Origin: an uncultured Pelagibacteraceae bacterium
Lineage (GTDB): Bacteria > Pseudomonadota > Alphaproteobacteria > Pelagibacterales > Pelagibacteraceae
NCBI GenBank assembly: GCA_902632315.1
Contig: CACPCD010000002.1
Span: 32,501-96,500, forward strand
Direction of reading: 5' to 3'
DNA: 64,000 bases
The notes beneath the pieces are model-generated. The model was given only the letters and a program-made list of their open reading frames with translations, made no database searches and was not told where the DNA came from. The translations under genes were made by a program, and so were the position numbers. Positions 28,679-37,957 of this stretch are shown here, in pieces; the stretch's first letter is position 1; each line of letters begins with the position of its first letter.

Positions 28679-30406
28679 ATGGAAATTTATAAAGACCTAA
28701 AAAATCCTGCATCACAAGAATTCGAAAAACTACTAAATAGTCAACTCTCAAAAATTAATATTGAAGAAGGTAAAATTATTGAGGGAAAAATTAACAAAAT
28801 AACTGAAAAATTTGTTTTTTTGTTTGTTGAAGGATTAAAAAGTGAGCCAGTCCTAGATATTAATGAATTAAAAAGCATGGGGTTAACAGACAAAATTAAA
28901 TTAGGTGAAAAAATTTCAGTTCTTCTTGAAAAAATTGAGGATAAAAATGGAGAAGTTTTAGTATCAGCAAGTAAAGCTCAAAAAATAAAAGGTTGGGATA
29001 AACTAGTTGAAGCCTTTGAAAAAAATGAGCCAATAATGGGAAAGATCACATCAAAGTGTAAAGGCGGTTGTATTGTTGAACATATAGAAACTGGATCGTT
29101 AATGTTTTTACCTGGCTCTCAGATTAGTGATAAACCTCTAAAAGATATAAGTCATCTGATGAATGAACCTCAAAAATTTGCTTTAATTAAATTAGATAAA
29201 GTGAGAGGTAATGCATGTGTATCAAGAAAAGAAATTATTTCTTCATTTAAAAAAGAAGATAAGGCGAAAATTATAGAAAAATTTAAAGTTGGGGATATCA
29301 TTAAAGGTGCGGAAGTTAAAGGCTATAGTAACTTTGGATGTTTTTTCAATGTCAATGGAGAATTAGATGTGCTTGTTCACTTACAAGAAATTTCATACTC
29401 TAGAGTAAATCACCCTGATGAAGTATTCAATATTGGTGAAAAGCATGATTTAAAAGTTATTTCTGTAGATATGGAAAAGTTACAAGTCGGATGTTCTGTA
29501 AAGCAACTTTCGCCTGATCCGTTTGAACATATTGAGAATTACGAATTAAATAAAGTTTACAAAGTCAAAGTAGTAAAATTAATGGACTTTGGAGCATTTT
29601 GTGAATTAGAGCCTGGGCTTACAACACTTTTGCATTCAAGCGAACTTAGTTGGACAAAGAAAAATGTTTCACCAAAAAAGATGCTTAAGGTGGGTGATGA
29701 GATTGATTGTGTAATTACTGAGATAGATAAAGAAAAAAGAAGAGTGGCAATATCTCATAAATTAACTCTAGAGAATCCATTTGAGTCGTTTGAAAAAAAA
29801 TTTCCAGTTGGGTCTATTGTTGAGGGAGAAGTTGTGAATAAAAATGAATACTCACTATTTGTCAAAGTTGAAAATTTAGATGTTGATGCTTTTTTACATT
29901 GTAATGATTTAACATATTTAAACAATGGTGAAGAAGAATTAACAAAATATAAAAAAGGTGACAAAATTAAGGTAAAAGTTTTAGAGATTAAATCTTTGGA
30001 GCAGAAAATTAGAGTTGGTTTCAAACAAACTAAAGATGATCCATTTGACTGGTTTAAAGATAAAAATGTGAATCAAGCAATAACTGTAAAAATAATTTCA
30101 ACAGATAATAAAGGATTAATTGTGAGACCAGAGGGATGTGAAATGGATTTCCAAATTAAAAAGTCTCAAATAGCTATTAATTCAGCTGATGCAAGACCTT
30201 CTAGATTTACTGGAGGAGAAAGAATTGACTGTGCGATTGCAGATTTAGATTTAAACAAAAGAAAAGTAAGTTTAAGTATTAAACTTTTAGAGGAAATCGA
30301 AAAAAAAGAAGCTCTAGAGAAATACGGTGCAGAAGGATCTGGAAAAAATTTACCATTCTCCTCTTTGTCACAAGATTTAAAAAAAAAGGATAAAGAAAAA
30401 AAATAA
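28679..30406 (+). CDS. rpsA: 30S ribosomal protein S1
   Basis: 575 residues, near the 560-570 of other S1 proteins. Six S1/OB-fold repeats can be followed; the clearest are those starting KFKVGDIIKGAEVKGYSNFG (about residue 200) and YKVKVVKLMDFGAFCELEPG (about 290). S1 brings mRNA to the 30S subunit, which matters in a genome with few strong Shine-Dalgarno sequences. ihfB follows after 15 bp. Confidence 0.96.
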   Translation: MEIYKDLKNPASQEFEKLLNSQLSKINIEEGKIIEGKINKITEKFVFLFVEGLKSEPVLDINELKSMGLTDKIKLGEKISVLLEKIEDKNGEVLVSASKAQKIKGWDKLVEAFEKNEPIMGKITSKCKGGCIVEHIETGSLMFLPGSQISDKPLKDISHLMNEPQKFALIKLDKVRGNACVSRKEIISSFKKEDKAKIIEKFKVGDIIKGAEVKGYSNFGCFFNVNGELDVLVHLQEISYSRVNHPDEVFNIGEKHDLKVISVDMEKLQVGCSVKQLSPDPFEHIENYELNKVYKVKVVKLMDFGAFCELEPGLTTLLHSSELSWTKKNVSPKKMLKVGDEIDCVITEIDKEKRRVAISHKLTLENPFESFEKKFPVGSIVEGEVVNKNEYSLFVKVENLDVDAFLHCNDLTYLNNGEEELTKYKKGDKIKVKVLEIKSLEQKIRVGFKQTKDDPFDWFKDKNVNQAITVKIISTDNKGLIVRPEGCEMDFQIKKSQIAINSADARPSRFTGGERIDCAIADLDLNKRKVSLSIKLLEEIEKKEALEKYGAEGSGKNLPFSSLSQDLKKKDKEKK

Positions 30407-30421
30407 TTAAGAAGATTTAAC

Positions 30422-30715
30422 TTGGCGATTGTAAAATCAAAGCTTTTAAAACAAATTTCTAAGAATTACCCAAATTTTCTAAAAAAAGACCTTGAAAAAT
30501 TCTCTGAAATTATTCTTAAAGAAATCAAAGAAACTCTTAATAGAGGCGAAAGAGTAGAGTTAAGAGGCTTTGGTGTTTTTTCAACAAATGTGCAAAAAGC
30601 AAGAATTTCTAGAAATCCTAAAACTGGAGAAAAAGTAAATACACCAAAAAAAAGGACTATTCACTTCAAAATGTCGAAAGATTTGTTTAAAAAACTTAAT
30701 AATGAAAAAGAATAA
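30422..30715 (+). CDS. ihfB: integration host factor beta subunit
   Basis: 97 residues, HU/IHF fold. The DNA-intercalating arm has RNPKTGEKV with its key Pro, and ELRGFGVF precedes it as in IHF-beta. Position after rpsA is the standard ihfB site. The start is TTG (TTGGCGATT, M-A-I). IHF bends DNA. Its 3' end overlaps pyrF by 14 bp. Confidence 0.9.
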   Translation: MAIVKSKLLKQISKNYPNFLKKDLEKFSEIILKEIKETLNRGERVELRGFGVFSTNVQKARISRNPKTGEKVNTPKKRTIHFKMSKDLFKKLNNEKE

Positions 30716-31376
30716 AATATTTATTGCCTGTGATAGCACTAATATTTTTAGAGTTAAAAAAATAATTCAGAAAACACAAAATTCAAAAATAAATTTTGGT
30801 TACAAATTTGGTTTAGAATTTTTTAATTCTAAAAATGGTAGAAAATTCATTTCAAAGTTAAATAAAAAGATTATTTTTGCTGATTTAAAACTCAACGACA
30901 TTCCAAATACTTGCGTATCAACAATTAAAGCAATTAAAGATTTAAAAGTTGACTATCTTACCATCCATATTAGCTCAGGACTTGAAGCTTTGAAAGCTTG
31001 TAAAAAGATATCAGGTAAAATAAAATTAACAGGTGTTTCAATTTTGACTTCATTAGATAATATTGCTTTAAAACAAATTGGTTATAATAAAGATGTAAAA
31101 AAGATAGTTATGAATCAAGCTAAACTTGCAAAAAAAGCAAATTTAGATGCCTTGGTTTGTAGTGCTCAGGAGGTACAAATTGTAAAAAAAATTTTTAACA
31201 AAGAAATAATTACACCAGGAATTAGACTTGACTCAAAATCGAATGATCAAAAAAGAGTTATGACACCTAACCAAGCTTATAAAAATGGAAGTGACTGGTT
31301 AGTTATCGGAAGGCCCATTACAAAAGGCAACATTCAGAAAAATTTAAAAATACTTGTCGATCATTTAAATCAATGA
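30702..31376 (+). CDS. pyrF: orotidine 5'-phosphate decarboxylase
   Basis: 224 residues. The catalytic Asp-Lys-Asp array is in FADLKLNDIPNT (canonical DxKxxD), and the phosphate-binding end reads TPGIRLD and VIGRPITK. It makes UMP from OMP. The start overlaps ihfB by 14 bp and the stop overlaps trpF by 4 bp, indicating coupled translation. Confidence 0.95.
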   Translation: MKKNKIFIACDSTNIFRVKKIIQKTQNSKINFGYKFGLEFFNSKNGRKFISKLNKKIIFADLKLNDIPNTCVSTIKAIKDLKVDYLTIHISSGLEALKACKKISGKIKLTGVSILTSLDNIALKQIGYNKDVKKIVMNQAKLAKKANLDALVCSAQEVQIVKKIFNKEIITPGIRLDSKSNDQKRVMTPNQAYKNGSDWLVIGRPITKGNIQKNLKILVDHLNQ

Positions 31377-31996
31377 TTATGGACTCAAAAATTTGTGGAG
31401 TTACTGATTCTGAGACATTAAATTTTATTATTAATCATTCTTATCCACCTAAATTTATAGGATTCATTTGCAATTATCCTAAAAGTCCAAGATATATCAA
31501 TATAGAAAAACTGAAAAAATTAATTAGGGTAGATAAAAAAAATTGTAAATTTGTTGCAGTACTAGTTAAACCTAATTTAGAAATATTAGAAAAAATTAAG
31601 GATTTAAATTTTGATTATTATCAACTTTATGATTGTGATCCAAAAAAAACTAAAGAAATCAAAAAAAAATACAAAAAAAAGATAATAACGGCATTTACTA
31701 TTGAAAGTGGTGAAGATGTGAAAAAATTTGAACTTTTTAGAAGTATTTCTGATATCTATTTGTTTGATAGTAAGGGTTACGAAAAAAGTAAATCTTTTAA
31801 TCATTCTTTTTTGAGAAATATTGAGTTTGATAAGAGAGTGATGATAGCAGGAAACATTAAGTTTAATGATAACCTTGATAATCTTAGAGAAATAGCAGAT
31901 ATTATAGATATATCAGGGGGGCTTGAAACATCTGGTGTAAAGGATATTTCCAAAATAGAGATTTTTTTGAATAAAATAAATAACTTAAAAATATGA
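31373..31996 (+). CDS. trpF: phosphoribosylanthranilate isomerase
   Basis: 207 residues. The N-terminal KICGVTDSE motif carries the catalytic Cys; the C-terminal phosphate-binding ISGGLETSGVKD matches the DVSSGVE-type loop of TrpF, and the catalytic Asp is probably in FDSKG. ATG codons at 31373 and 31379 are both possible starts. It is the third step of tryptophan synthesis from anthranilate. It overlaps trpB by 4 bp. Confidence 0.92.
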   Translation: MIMDSKICGVTDSETLNFIINHSYPPKFIGFICNYPKSPRYINIEKLKKLIRVDKKNCKFVAVLVKPNLEILEKIKDLNFDYYQLYDCDPKKTKEIKKKYKKKIITAFTIESGEDVKKFELFRSISDIYLFDSKGYEKSKSFNHSFLRNIEFDKRVMIAGNIKFNDNLDNLREIADIIDISGGLETSGVKDISKIEIFLNKINNLKI

Positions 31997-33228
31997 AAAT
32001 AAAAAAAAAGATTCCTTTAATTGACCAGCATGATAAGTTCGGATTTTGGGGTGGAAAATTTGGAGGCAGCTTTATTCCTGAAACTCTAAAAAAACCCATA
32101 GCAGACTTAACTAAAGAATTTAAGCGACTTAGAAAAAATTCCAAATTTTTAAAGCAAAGAGACTTTTATTTTAAAAACTATATTGGATCCCCTACGCCGT
32201 TTATAAAACTAGAAAACTTAACAAATCACTTAGGTGGAGCTCAAATTTGGACGAAAGTTGTTTCAGAAGCTAATGGTGGAGCACATAAAATCTATAATGC
32301 GACGGTTCACTCATTAATTTGTAAAGCAATGGGAAAAAAATACATTGTTGGTGATACTGGTGCGGGCTATGCAGGAAAAATGCTTAGTATGGCTGCAAAA
32401 AAATTTGGCCTTAAGTGTAAAATTTTTATGGGAGCAAAAGATATTATAAGACAAAAACCTAATTGTGATGCGATGCGTAAAAATGGTGCTGAAATAGTTC
32501 CAGTTTACTCTGGAAGCCAAACGCTTGTTGACGCAGTAAGCGAATGTATGAGATACTGGGTATCGAATTGTGATAATACACATATGTGTGTCGGTTCAAC
32601 AGTTGGGCCAAATATTTTTGTAAAAATTTGTGGGTGGAGCACTGCTCAGATTTCAAGAGAACTTAAAAAACAACTGAGAGAAGAATTTGAAAAAATTCCA
32701 AAAAAATTAAAATTAATAAATTGTGTTGGAGGTGGAAGTTCTGCTTATGGTTTTTGGAGTGAATTTATTGATTATGATAAAAACCAAATAGAATTGATTG
32801 GTGTTGAGGCTGGTGGACCAAAAAAATCTAAACTTCATGCTGCTCCTTTAAGTAGAAATGCAAAAATAGGAATTCTACATGGATCTGCATCTTATGTATG
32901 TCAAAATAGTGAGGGGCAAATCACTGAAACAGAGTCGATTAGTGCAGGATTAGATTATCCTGGCGTAAGTCCAATACATTGCTTTTTAAAAGATACAAAG
33001 AGAGCAAGATATACTTATGCAACTGATGAAGATGCCCTTAATGCATATAAAATTATTAAAAAATTCGAAAAACTTAATCCAAGTTTAGAACCTTGTCACG
33101 CTTTTGCCGAAGCTATTAAAATTGCTCCAAGTTTACATAATGATACTGTAATTATTGTAAATTCATGTGGAGATGCAGAAAAAGATAGAGATATTTTAAA
33201 AAAAAGATTAGGAAATTTTAATGCTTAA
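31993..33228 (+). CDS. trpB: tryptophan synthase beta subunit, divergent active site
   Basis: 411 residues. The TrpB scaffold is clear: FGFWGGKFGGSFIPETL, the PLP lysine K99 in GGAHKIYN, FMGAKDIIRQKPN, phosphate loop CVGGGSSAYG and SISAGLDYPGV. Several invariant positions differ. The catalytic Glu of Salmonella E109 (AETGAGQHG) is D121 in GDTGAGYAG, and the Ser that bonds the PLP ring nitrogen (LSGRGDKD) is C392 in NSCGDAEKD. The KRED motif before the lysine reads KVVSEA. Its place between trpF and trpA, with 4- and 8-bp overlaps, argues for a working beta subunit. Confidence 0.9.
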   Translation: MKIKKKIPLIDQHDKFGFWGGKFGGSFIPETLKKPIADLTKEFKRLRKNSKFLKQRDFYFKNYIGSPTPFIKLENLTNHLGGAQIWTKVVSEANGGAHKIYNATVHSLICKAMGKKYIVGDTGAGYAGKMLSMAAKKFGLKCKIFMGAKDIIRQKPNCDAMRKNGAEIVPVYSGSQTLVDAVSECMRYWVSNCDNTHMCVGSTVGPNIFVKICGWSTAQISRELKKQLREEFEKIPKKLKLINCVGGGSSAYGFWSEFIDYDKNQIELIGVEAGGPKKSKLHAAPLSRNAKIGILHGSASYVCQNSEGQITETESISAGLDYPGVSPIHCFLKDTKRARYTYATDEDALNAYKIIKKFEKLNPSLEPCHAFAEAIKIAPSLHNDTVIIVNSCGDAEKDRDILKKRLGNFNA

Positions 33229-34024
33229 CTCCTTAATAAGTAAATCATTCATAAAAGCTAAGAGTGAAAATAGGCCTGCTCTGCTTACATACACCGTTGC
33301 TGGTGATAACACTAAAAAAAAATCACTAGAAATTTTAAAATCAATATCGAGATTTGCTGATATTTGCGAGCTTGGATTTCCACATAACACACCAATTGCA
33401 GATGGTGGTCAAATTCAAACTAGTGCTTACAGGGCAATTAAAAATGGTATCAAAATTAAGGATGTATTTTCAATAGCTAAAAATTTTAAAAAAGAAAAAA
33501 AAACAACACCAATCATTTTGATGGGTTATTATAATATGATCTATCAATTTAATGAGGATAAATTCATTACTAAAAGTAAAGAAGCAAAAGTAGACGGGTT
33601 AATTGTTGTAGATTTTCCGTATCCAGAAAATAAAAATTTTGCATTAAAATGCAAAAAAAAAAATATAAGTTTTATTCAATTAATTTCACCGACAACTTCA
33701 AGATCAAGAATAAAAAAAATCATTAAAGATTCGCATGACATGATCTATTATATAAGCATGCTATCAACTACCGGTGGAAAATTAAAAGTTTCATCAAAAG
33801 AAATTATGAGAAAATATCAAAAAATAAAAAATCAAAACAGTTCAAAAAATATAGTTATTGGTTTTGGAATTACTGAAAAAACCATTAATTCATTAAATAA
33901 AGCAGACGGTTTAGTAGTTGGAAGTGCCATTTGTAAAGAAATTTCTCAATCAATAAAAAAAAGACAAAATATTGTCACAAATGTTGCTAATGTAGTAAAA
34001 AGGTTAAAAAATAAAATTAAATGA
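33221..34024 (+). CDS. trpA: tryptophan synthase alpha subunit
   Basis: 267 residues. The two catalytic acids are in place: Glu in ICELGFP and Asp in IADGGQIQ; the conserved Tyr is in MIYYIS. The loop after strand 6 reads STTGGK where the family usually has SVTG, so it is fairly divergent, as is its partner trpB. It releases indole from indole-3-glycerol phosphate. The stop overlaps accD by 4 bp. Confidence 0.93.
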   Translation: MLNSLISKSFIKAKSENRPALLTYTVAGDNTKKKSLEILKSISRFADICELGFPHNTPIADGGQIQTSAYRAIKNGIKIKDVFSIAKNFKKEKKTTPIILMGYYNMIYQFNEDKFITKSKEAKVDGLIVVDFPYPENKNFALKCKKKNISFIQLISPTTSRSRIKKIIKDSHDMIYYISMLSTTGGKLKVSSKEIMRKYQKIKNQNSSKNIVIGFGITEKTINSLNKADGLVVGSAICKEISQSIKKRQNIVTNVANVVKRLKNKIK

Positions 34025-34950
34025 ATTGGATTACAAAAATTATTAAAGCAGGTGAAAAAATAAAATCTGCAATACACAAAAGAGCTACTAAAGAAGATAT
34101 TGCAAATAGTGATTGGACATCTTGTTGTAGAGGACCAATTTTAAAGAAAGATCTAGAAAAAAATCTTTGGGTATGTCCAGATTGTAATAAACATCATCGT
34201 ATTAACCCAAAACAAAGATTTGATATTTTATTTGGAAAAAATAATTATGAAATATTTAAAACACCAATTCCAAAAGATGATCCATTAAATTGGACTGACT
34301 CTAAGGCTTACAAGGACAGACTGAAAAGTGCTAGAAAAAAAACAGGTATGGACTGTGGAATGATGGTTGTTTGTGGTACTATAAACAATATTAAAATAAC
34401 TGCAGTGGCCTCTGATTTTAATTTTTTAGGAGCTTCCATGGCAGCTGCTGAGGGTGAAGCTTTTTTATATGGTATTCAACATGCCATTGAAAATAAAACT
34501 CCTTTCTTATGTATTAGTGCAGGGGGCGGCATGAGGATGATGGAAAGTTTAATTTCCTTATCCCAAATGACAAGAACAACACTTGCTATTAATGAATTAA
34601 AAGAAAAAAATCTGCCATATATAGTATGCATAACAGATCCAACTGCAGGTGGAATTACAGCATCATATGCTATGTTAGGAGATATCCATATTGCTGAGCC
34701 CGGCGCATTAATTGCTTTCGCTGGAGCGAGAGTTATTCAAGGAACAGTAAAAGAAGAATTGCCTGAGGGGTTCCAAAAAAGTGAGTATCTAGAAAAAACA
34801 GGTTTTGTTGATCTGATTATAGAAAGAAAAGATGTTTCAGAGAAAATAGGAACCTTATTATCGATATTGTTGAAGAAAAATTCTGCTATAAGCACTGATG
34901 AAAATGAAATTAAAGAAAATTCTCAGTCGCTTTCTAAAGTTGCATCCTAA
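34021..34950 (+). CDS. accD: acetyl-CoA carboxylase carboxyltransferase beta subunit
   Basis: 309 residues. Carboxyltransferase core motifs include FLGASMAAAEGEA, SAGGGMRMMES, DPTAGGITASYAMLGD and RVIQGTVKEELPEGFQ. The N-terminal zinc ribbon is unusual: the second knuckle CPDC (C52, C55) is normal, but the first reads TSCCRG with adjacent C35-C36 instead of CxxC. It partners AccA (12194-13285). The trpA-accD-folC order is standard for alphaproteobacteria. folC starts inside its 3' end (53-bp overlap). Confidence 0.94.
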   Translation: MNWITKIIKAGEKIKSAIHKRATKEDIANSDWTSCCRGPILKKDLEKNLWVCPDCNKHHRINPKQRFDILFGKNNYEIFKTPIPKDDPLNWTDSKAYKDRLKSARKKTGMDCGMMVVCGTINNIKITAVASDFNFLGASMAAAEGEAFLYGIQHAIENKTPFLCISAGGGMRMMESLISLSQMTRTTLAINELKEKNLPYIVCITDPTAGGITASYAMLGDIHIAEPGALIAFAGARVIQGTVKEELPEGFQKSEYLEKTGFVDLIIERKDVSEKIGTLLSILLKKNSAISTDENEIKENSQSLSKVAS

Positions 34951-36169
34951 AGAAATTGATCTAAGTCTTGATCGAATTAAATTTCTTTGTAATAAATTAG
35001 GAAATCCTCAAGATAAAATTAAAGCTATATCTGTAGTAGGTACAAATGGAAAACAGTCTACAATAAATGCAATTTTTTCAATTTTAAAAGAAGCAAAAAA
35101 AAAATGTAACGTTTATACAAGTCCTCATATTCGAAGAATAAATGAAAGATTCATTTTTGATAATAAAGAAATAGATGACGAAAAATTAGGCAATCTTTTC
35201 GAAGAAGTTGAAGAAATTAACAATAATCAACCAATTACCTTTTTTGAAATATTGTCAGCTTGTTATTTCTATAAAGCAGCACAATACCCAAATAATATTA
35301 ATCTCATTGAGGCAGGTTTATTTCATAGATTTGATGCAACAAATATACTCAAGAATAATTTAGCTAGTATTATATGTTCGATAAGCAGAGACCATTTAGA
35401 TTGGTTACCAAAAGACCAGCAAACAGTTGAAAAAATTGTATTTGAAAAAACATCATCTCTTTTAAATTCAAATATAATTATATCTAAACAAAATTCTATT
35501 CATACGACTAATTGTATTAAAAAATCAATTTCAAAAAATAAATCTAAAAAATTATTTTTTAACGAAGATTTTAGCTTCTCTCATGGAGAAAATAATTTTT
35601 TTTATTTTGAAGATAAGTTTGGTGGATTAAAAATTCCAATGCCTAACATTTTGGGTCAGTTCCAATTAGAAAATATATCTACAGCTATAGCAACCTTAAG
35701 ATTATTAGATTTTGATATTAAAGAAGATGATATTAAAAATGGGATATCAAAAATTGAGAGCGTTGCCAGACTACAAGAAATACAGTCTGGAAAACTTAAA
35801 GAATTAGTAAAAAGCAATAGATTAATAATAGATGGAAGTCATAATGAAGATGGTGCAAGAGTTTTAAATGAATTCCTTCAGACTCTTAATTGTAACAAAC
35901 ATGTAATTATAGGAATGATGGCTAATAAAGATCATGAAAAATATATAAGTTATTTTAAGGATATTTCTTCCATAACAACTATAGATATTCCTGGACAACC
36001 AAATTCTATTAGCGGAAAAGAATTAAAAAAAAAATTCAAAAATATTCATAAAGTTCAATATAAAGAGAATATTGAGCAAGCTATTAAATCTATCTCCCTA
36101 AAAGAAGATGATGTATTAATCATAACTGGATCTTTGTATTTAGCAGGTGAAATGCTAAATTTGAATTAA
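34898..36169 (+). CDS. folC: folylpolyglutamate synthase / dihydrofolate synthase (FolC-like)
   Basis: 423 residues, Mur-ligase superfamily. The P-loop reads VVGTNGKQST (usually GTNGKGST) and the later signature EAGLFHRFDATN (usually EVGLGGRLDATN), so two conserved glycine motifs are altered. Other blocks fit: SRDHLDWL, RLQEI and IDGSHNEDGARVL. The enzyme adds glutamate to folates. ATG at 34898 or 34904 could start it. The identity rests mainly on fold plus the accD-folC-trxA context. Confidence 0.87.
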   Translation: MKMKLKKILSRFLKLHPKEIDLSLDRIKFLCNKLGNPQDKIKAISVVGTNGKQSTINAIFSILKEAKKKCNVYTSPHIRRINERFIFDNKEIDDEKLGNLFEEVEEINNNQPITFFEILSACYFYKAAQYPNNINLIEAGLFHRFDATNILKNNLASIICSISRDHLDWLPKDQQTVEKIVFEKTSSLLNSNIIISKQNSIHTTNCIKKSISKNKSKKLFFNEDFSFSHGENNFFYFEDKFGGLKIPMPNILGQFQLENISTAIATLRLLDFDIKEDDIKNGISKIESVARLQEIQSGKLKELVKSNRLIIDGSHNEDGARVLNEFLQTLNCNKHVIIGMMANKDHEKYISYFKDISSITTIDIPGQPNSISGKELKKKFKNIHKVQYKENIEQAIKSISLKEDDVLIITGSLYLAGEMLNLN

Positions 36170-36483
36170 ATATTTTTTTCTAAAAACTCTTTCATATTAC
36201 TTTCGGGAACACCACCAACTTTTCGATCGACTTCGATACCTTTTTTATAAATTATAACTGTTGGTACACCTCTTATCCCTGCTGCGCTGCCAGTGTTTAT
36301 TCCACCATCTTCAATATCAGCATAATAAAAGCCTGCTTTATCTTTATAATCATCAGATAACTTATCCATTATTGGTTTCAAAGCTTTACAAGGACCACAC
36401 CAAGCAGCACTAAATTGAATTACTGAAATATCTTCATTTTTGATTTTACTATCAAAATCTTCGTCTTTGAAATTTGTAAGCAT
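36166..36483 (-). CDS. trxA: thioredoxin
   Basis: 105 residues. Active site WCGPCK with C29 and C32, and cis-Pro in RGVPTVIIYKKG. Cytoplasmic disulfide reductase. It converges on folC (4-bp overlap) and sits 34 bp downstream of the exonuclease gene on the same strand, so it may be the last gene of the nuclease operon. Confidence 0.95.
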   Translation of the reverse strand: MLTNFKDEDFDSKIKNEDISVIQFSAAWCGPCKALKPIMDKLSDDYKDKAGFYYADIEDGGINTGSAAGIRGVPTVIIYKKGIEVDRKVGGVPESNMKEFLEKNI

Positions 36484-36517
36484 GTAAACTATCTATTATT
36501 ATTTTTGTCAATGTCAA

Positions 36518-37954
36518 CTATGCTATTTCGTATTTTTTTTCAATTGACATAATAAATTGGTTAATTTCTTCAAGCTTTTTTAATTCTTCTTCATCATCTC
36601 TATTAGATGCTTGATCCCTTAAATAATCAATTTCGGTATACGCCATATTTACTGTTTGCCACTTTTCTCTATTTTTGCTTAATATTCTTCTCGCAATTTC
36701 ACTTTTTATATTTTTATATAAATCGGGTGGTAAAATTTGTGGGGCCTCTTGGTAAATAATTTTTTGGCCAAACCAACTACATCTTTTATCTTGAAACTTA
36801 TCTAATAATCTTAATTTATCCTCCCATGACGAACTGTGCCATATTTTAAATAGAGCTGTATCTTTGTTAGGAATAAATTTTTCGTATAAAGTTTCCTCAG
36901 GTAGCAAATCTTCTTGAGTTTTAGTTTGTTCCTTTTCCTCTGCGGCTTCTCTATTTATAACTTGAATATTTTTACAAAAATTTTCATTTTCTCTAACAAG
37001 TTTAGCTCTCTTTTGAATTGTTGCTAAATCTAAATCTAAATAAGGTTTTTGTTTAAGAGCAAACTGTTTATCTAAAATTACTGGAGCTTTATTAGTCTTT
37101 AAAACTCTTAAAGCCTTAGGGCTATATTTTTTTAATACATCTCGTAATTGATTTACCGGTAAGTCTAACAATGGTTCTGGATCCCTTCTTAAGTCCCAAA
37201 CATATCCCCAAGATGCATAAGATGGATGAAAGCAATGATTTGGATGTAGCGTTCCAGTAAGATACATCATATTTCTACCCTTCACATTTTCAAAAATAGA
37301 ATATATGCCATCATTTTTTAAAAATGTTTCTACGCTTGTTTTTGTTGATGTCTTTAAAAAAGTATCCCAATTTTCTTTATGCTTATCTTTTATAATTCTA
37401 AGAACCTTCAGTGAGTTTTGCGCATCTACGTAAGCTGTGTGGCTAGCTGAGGTATCAAAACCTTGCATTCTAGATAAAGATTCTAAGGCAAGGCTTGGAT
37501 TTCCTGCTTCTGTTAATTCTGTTTTTAATGTGTCAGGATTTAATGTTTGTGCAGCCCTTGCTATATGTAAACCATCATGTTCGCTATTAGGCGATGAGTG
37601 CGTAGCATAAGGATACCGATTGCCCTTAAAAAAATTAAAGTGAAACATTCTTCTATCAAAATTTAGATTTGACCAACCCATAAATATCGCTGGAGCACAC
37701 TTTGTAAAAAAATTTTCAACTGCACCTAAAAATTCATAATGTGAATAATTACCTTTGGTTAATAAATCAATACTAGTTGAATTAACAAGTAAAGCCTTTG
37801 CACTTGGAACTTCCCCTTCTGGCATTCGACCCCTAATATTCAATTTTCCAATCTCTTTTAAATTTTTATCAACTACAACAGCACCAACTTCAATTATAGA
37901 ACCCCAAATAGTACTATTAGTCGTTTCTGTGTCGTAAATAACAATTTTATCCAT
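36518..37954 (-). CDS. sbcB: exonuclease I-like DEDDh exonuclease
   Basis: 478 residues, the size of E. coli ExoI (475). The exonuclease domain has YDTETT (first acidic pair), a middle block NLNFDRRMFHF, and SHTAYVDAQNS (His and Asp of Exo III). After residue 200 an SH3-like and helical C-terminal half follows (TLHPNHCFHPSYASWGYVWDL, APVILDKQFAL) as in ExoI rather than simple DnaQ proteins. It degrades ssDNA 3' to 5'. It follows the MGME1-like nuclease by 3 bp. Confidence 0.85.
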   Translation of the reverse strand: MDKIVIYDTETTNSTIWGSIIEVGAVVVDKNLKEIGKLNIRGRMPEGEVPSAKALLVNSTSIDLLTKGNYSHYEFLGAVENFFTKCAPAIFMGWSNLNFDRRMFHFNFFKGNRYPYATHSSPNSEHDGLHIARAAQTLNPDTLKTELTEAGNPSLALESLSRMQGFDTSASHTAYVDAQNSLKVLRIIKDKHKENWDTFLKTSTKTSVETFLKNDGIYSIFENVKGRNMMYLTGTLHPNHCFHPSYASWGYVWDLRRDPEPLLDLPVNQLRDVLKKYSPKALRVLKTNKAPVILDKQFALKQKPYLDLDLATIQKRAKLVRENENFCKNIQVINREAAEEKEQTKTQEDLLPEETLYEKFIPNKDTALFKIWHSSSWEDKLRLLDKFQDKRCSWFGQKIIYQEAPQILPPDLYKNIKSEIARRILSKNREKWQTVNMAYTEIDYLRDQASNRDDEEELKKLEEINQFIMSIEKKYEIA

Positions 37955-37957
37955 TTT

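Noticed and set aside
31993..33228. trpB as a pseudogene because of changed catalytic positions
   Set aside because: The frame is full length, the PLP lysine and phosphate loop are intact, and it is tightly coupled to trpF and trpA.
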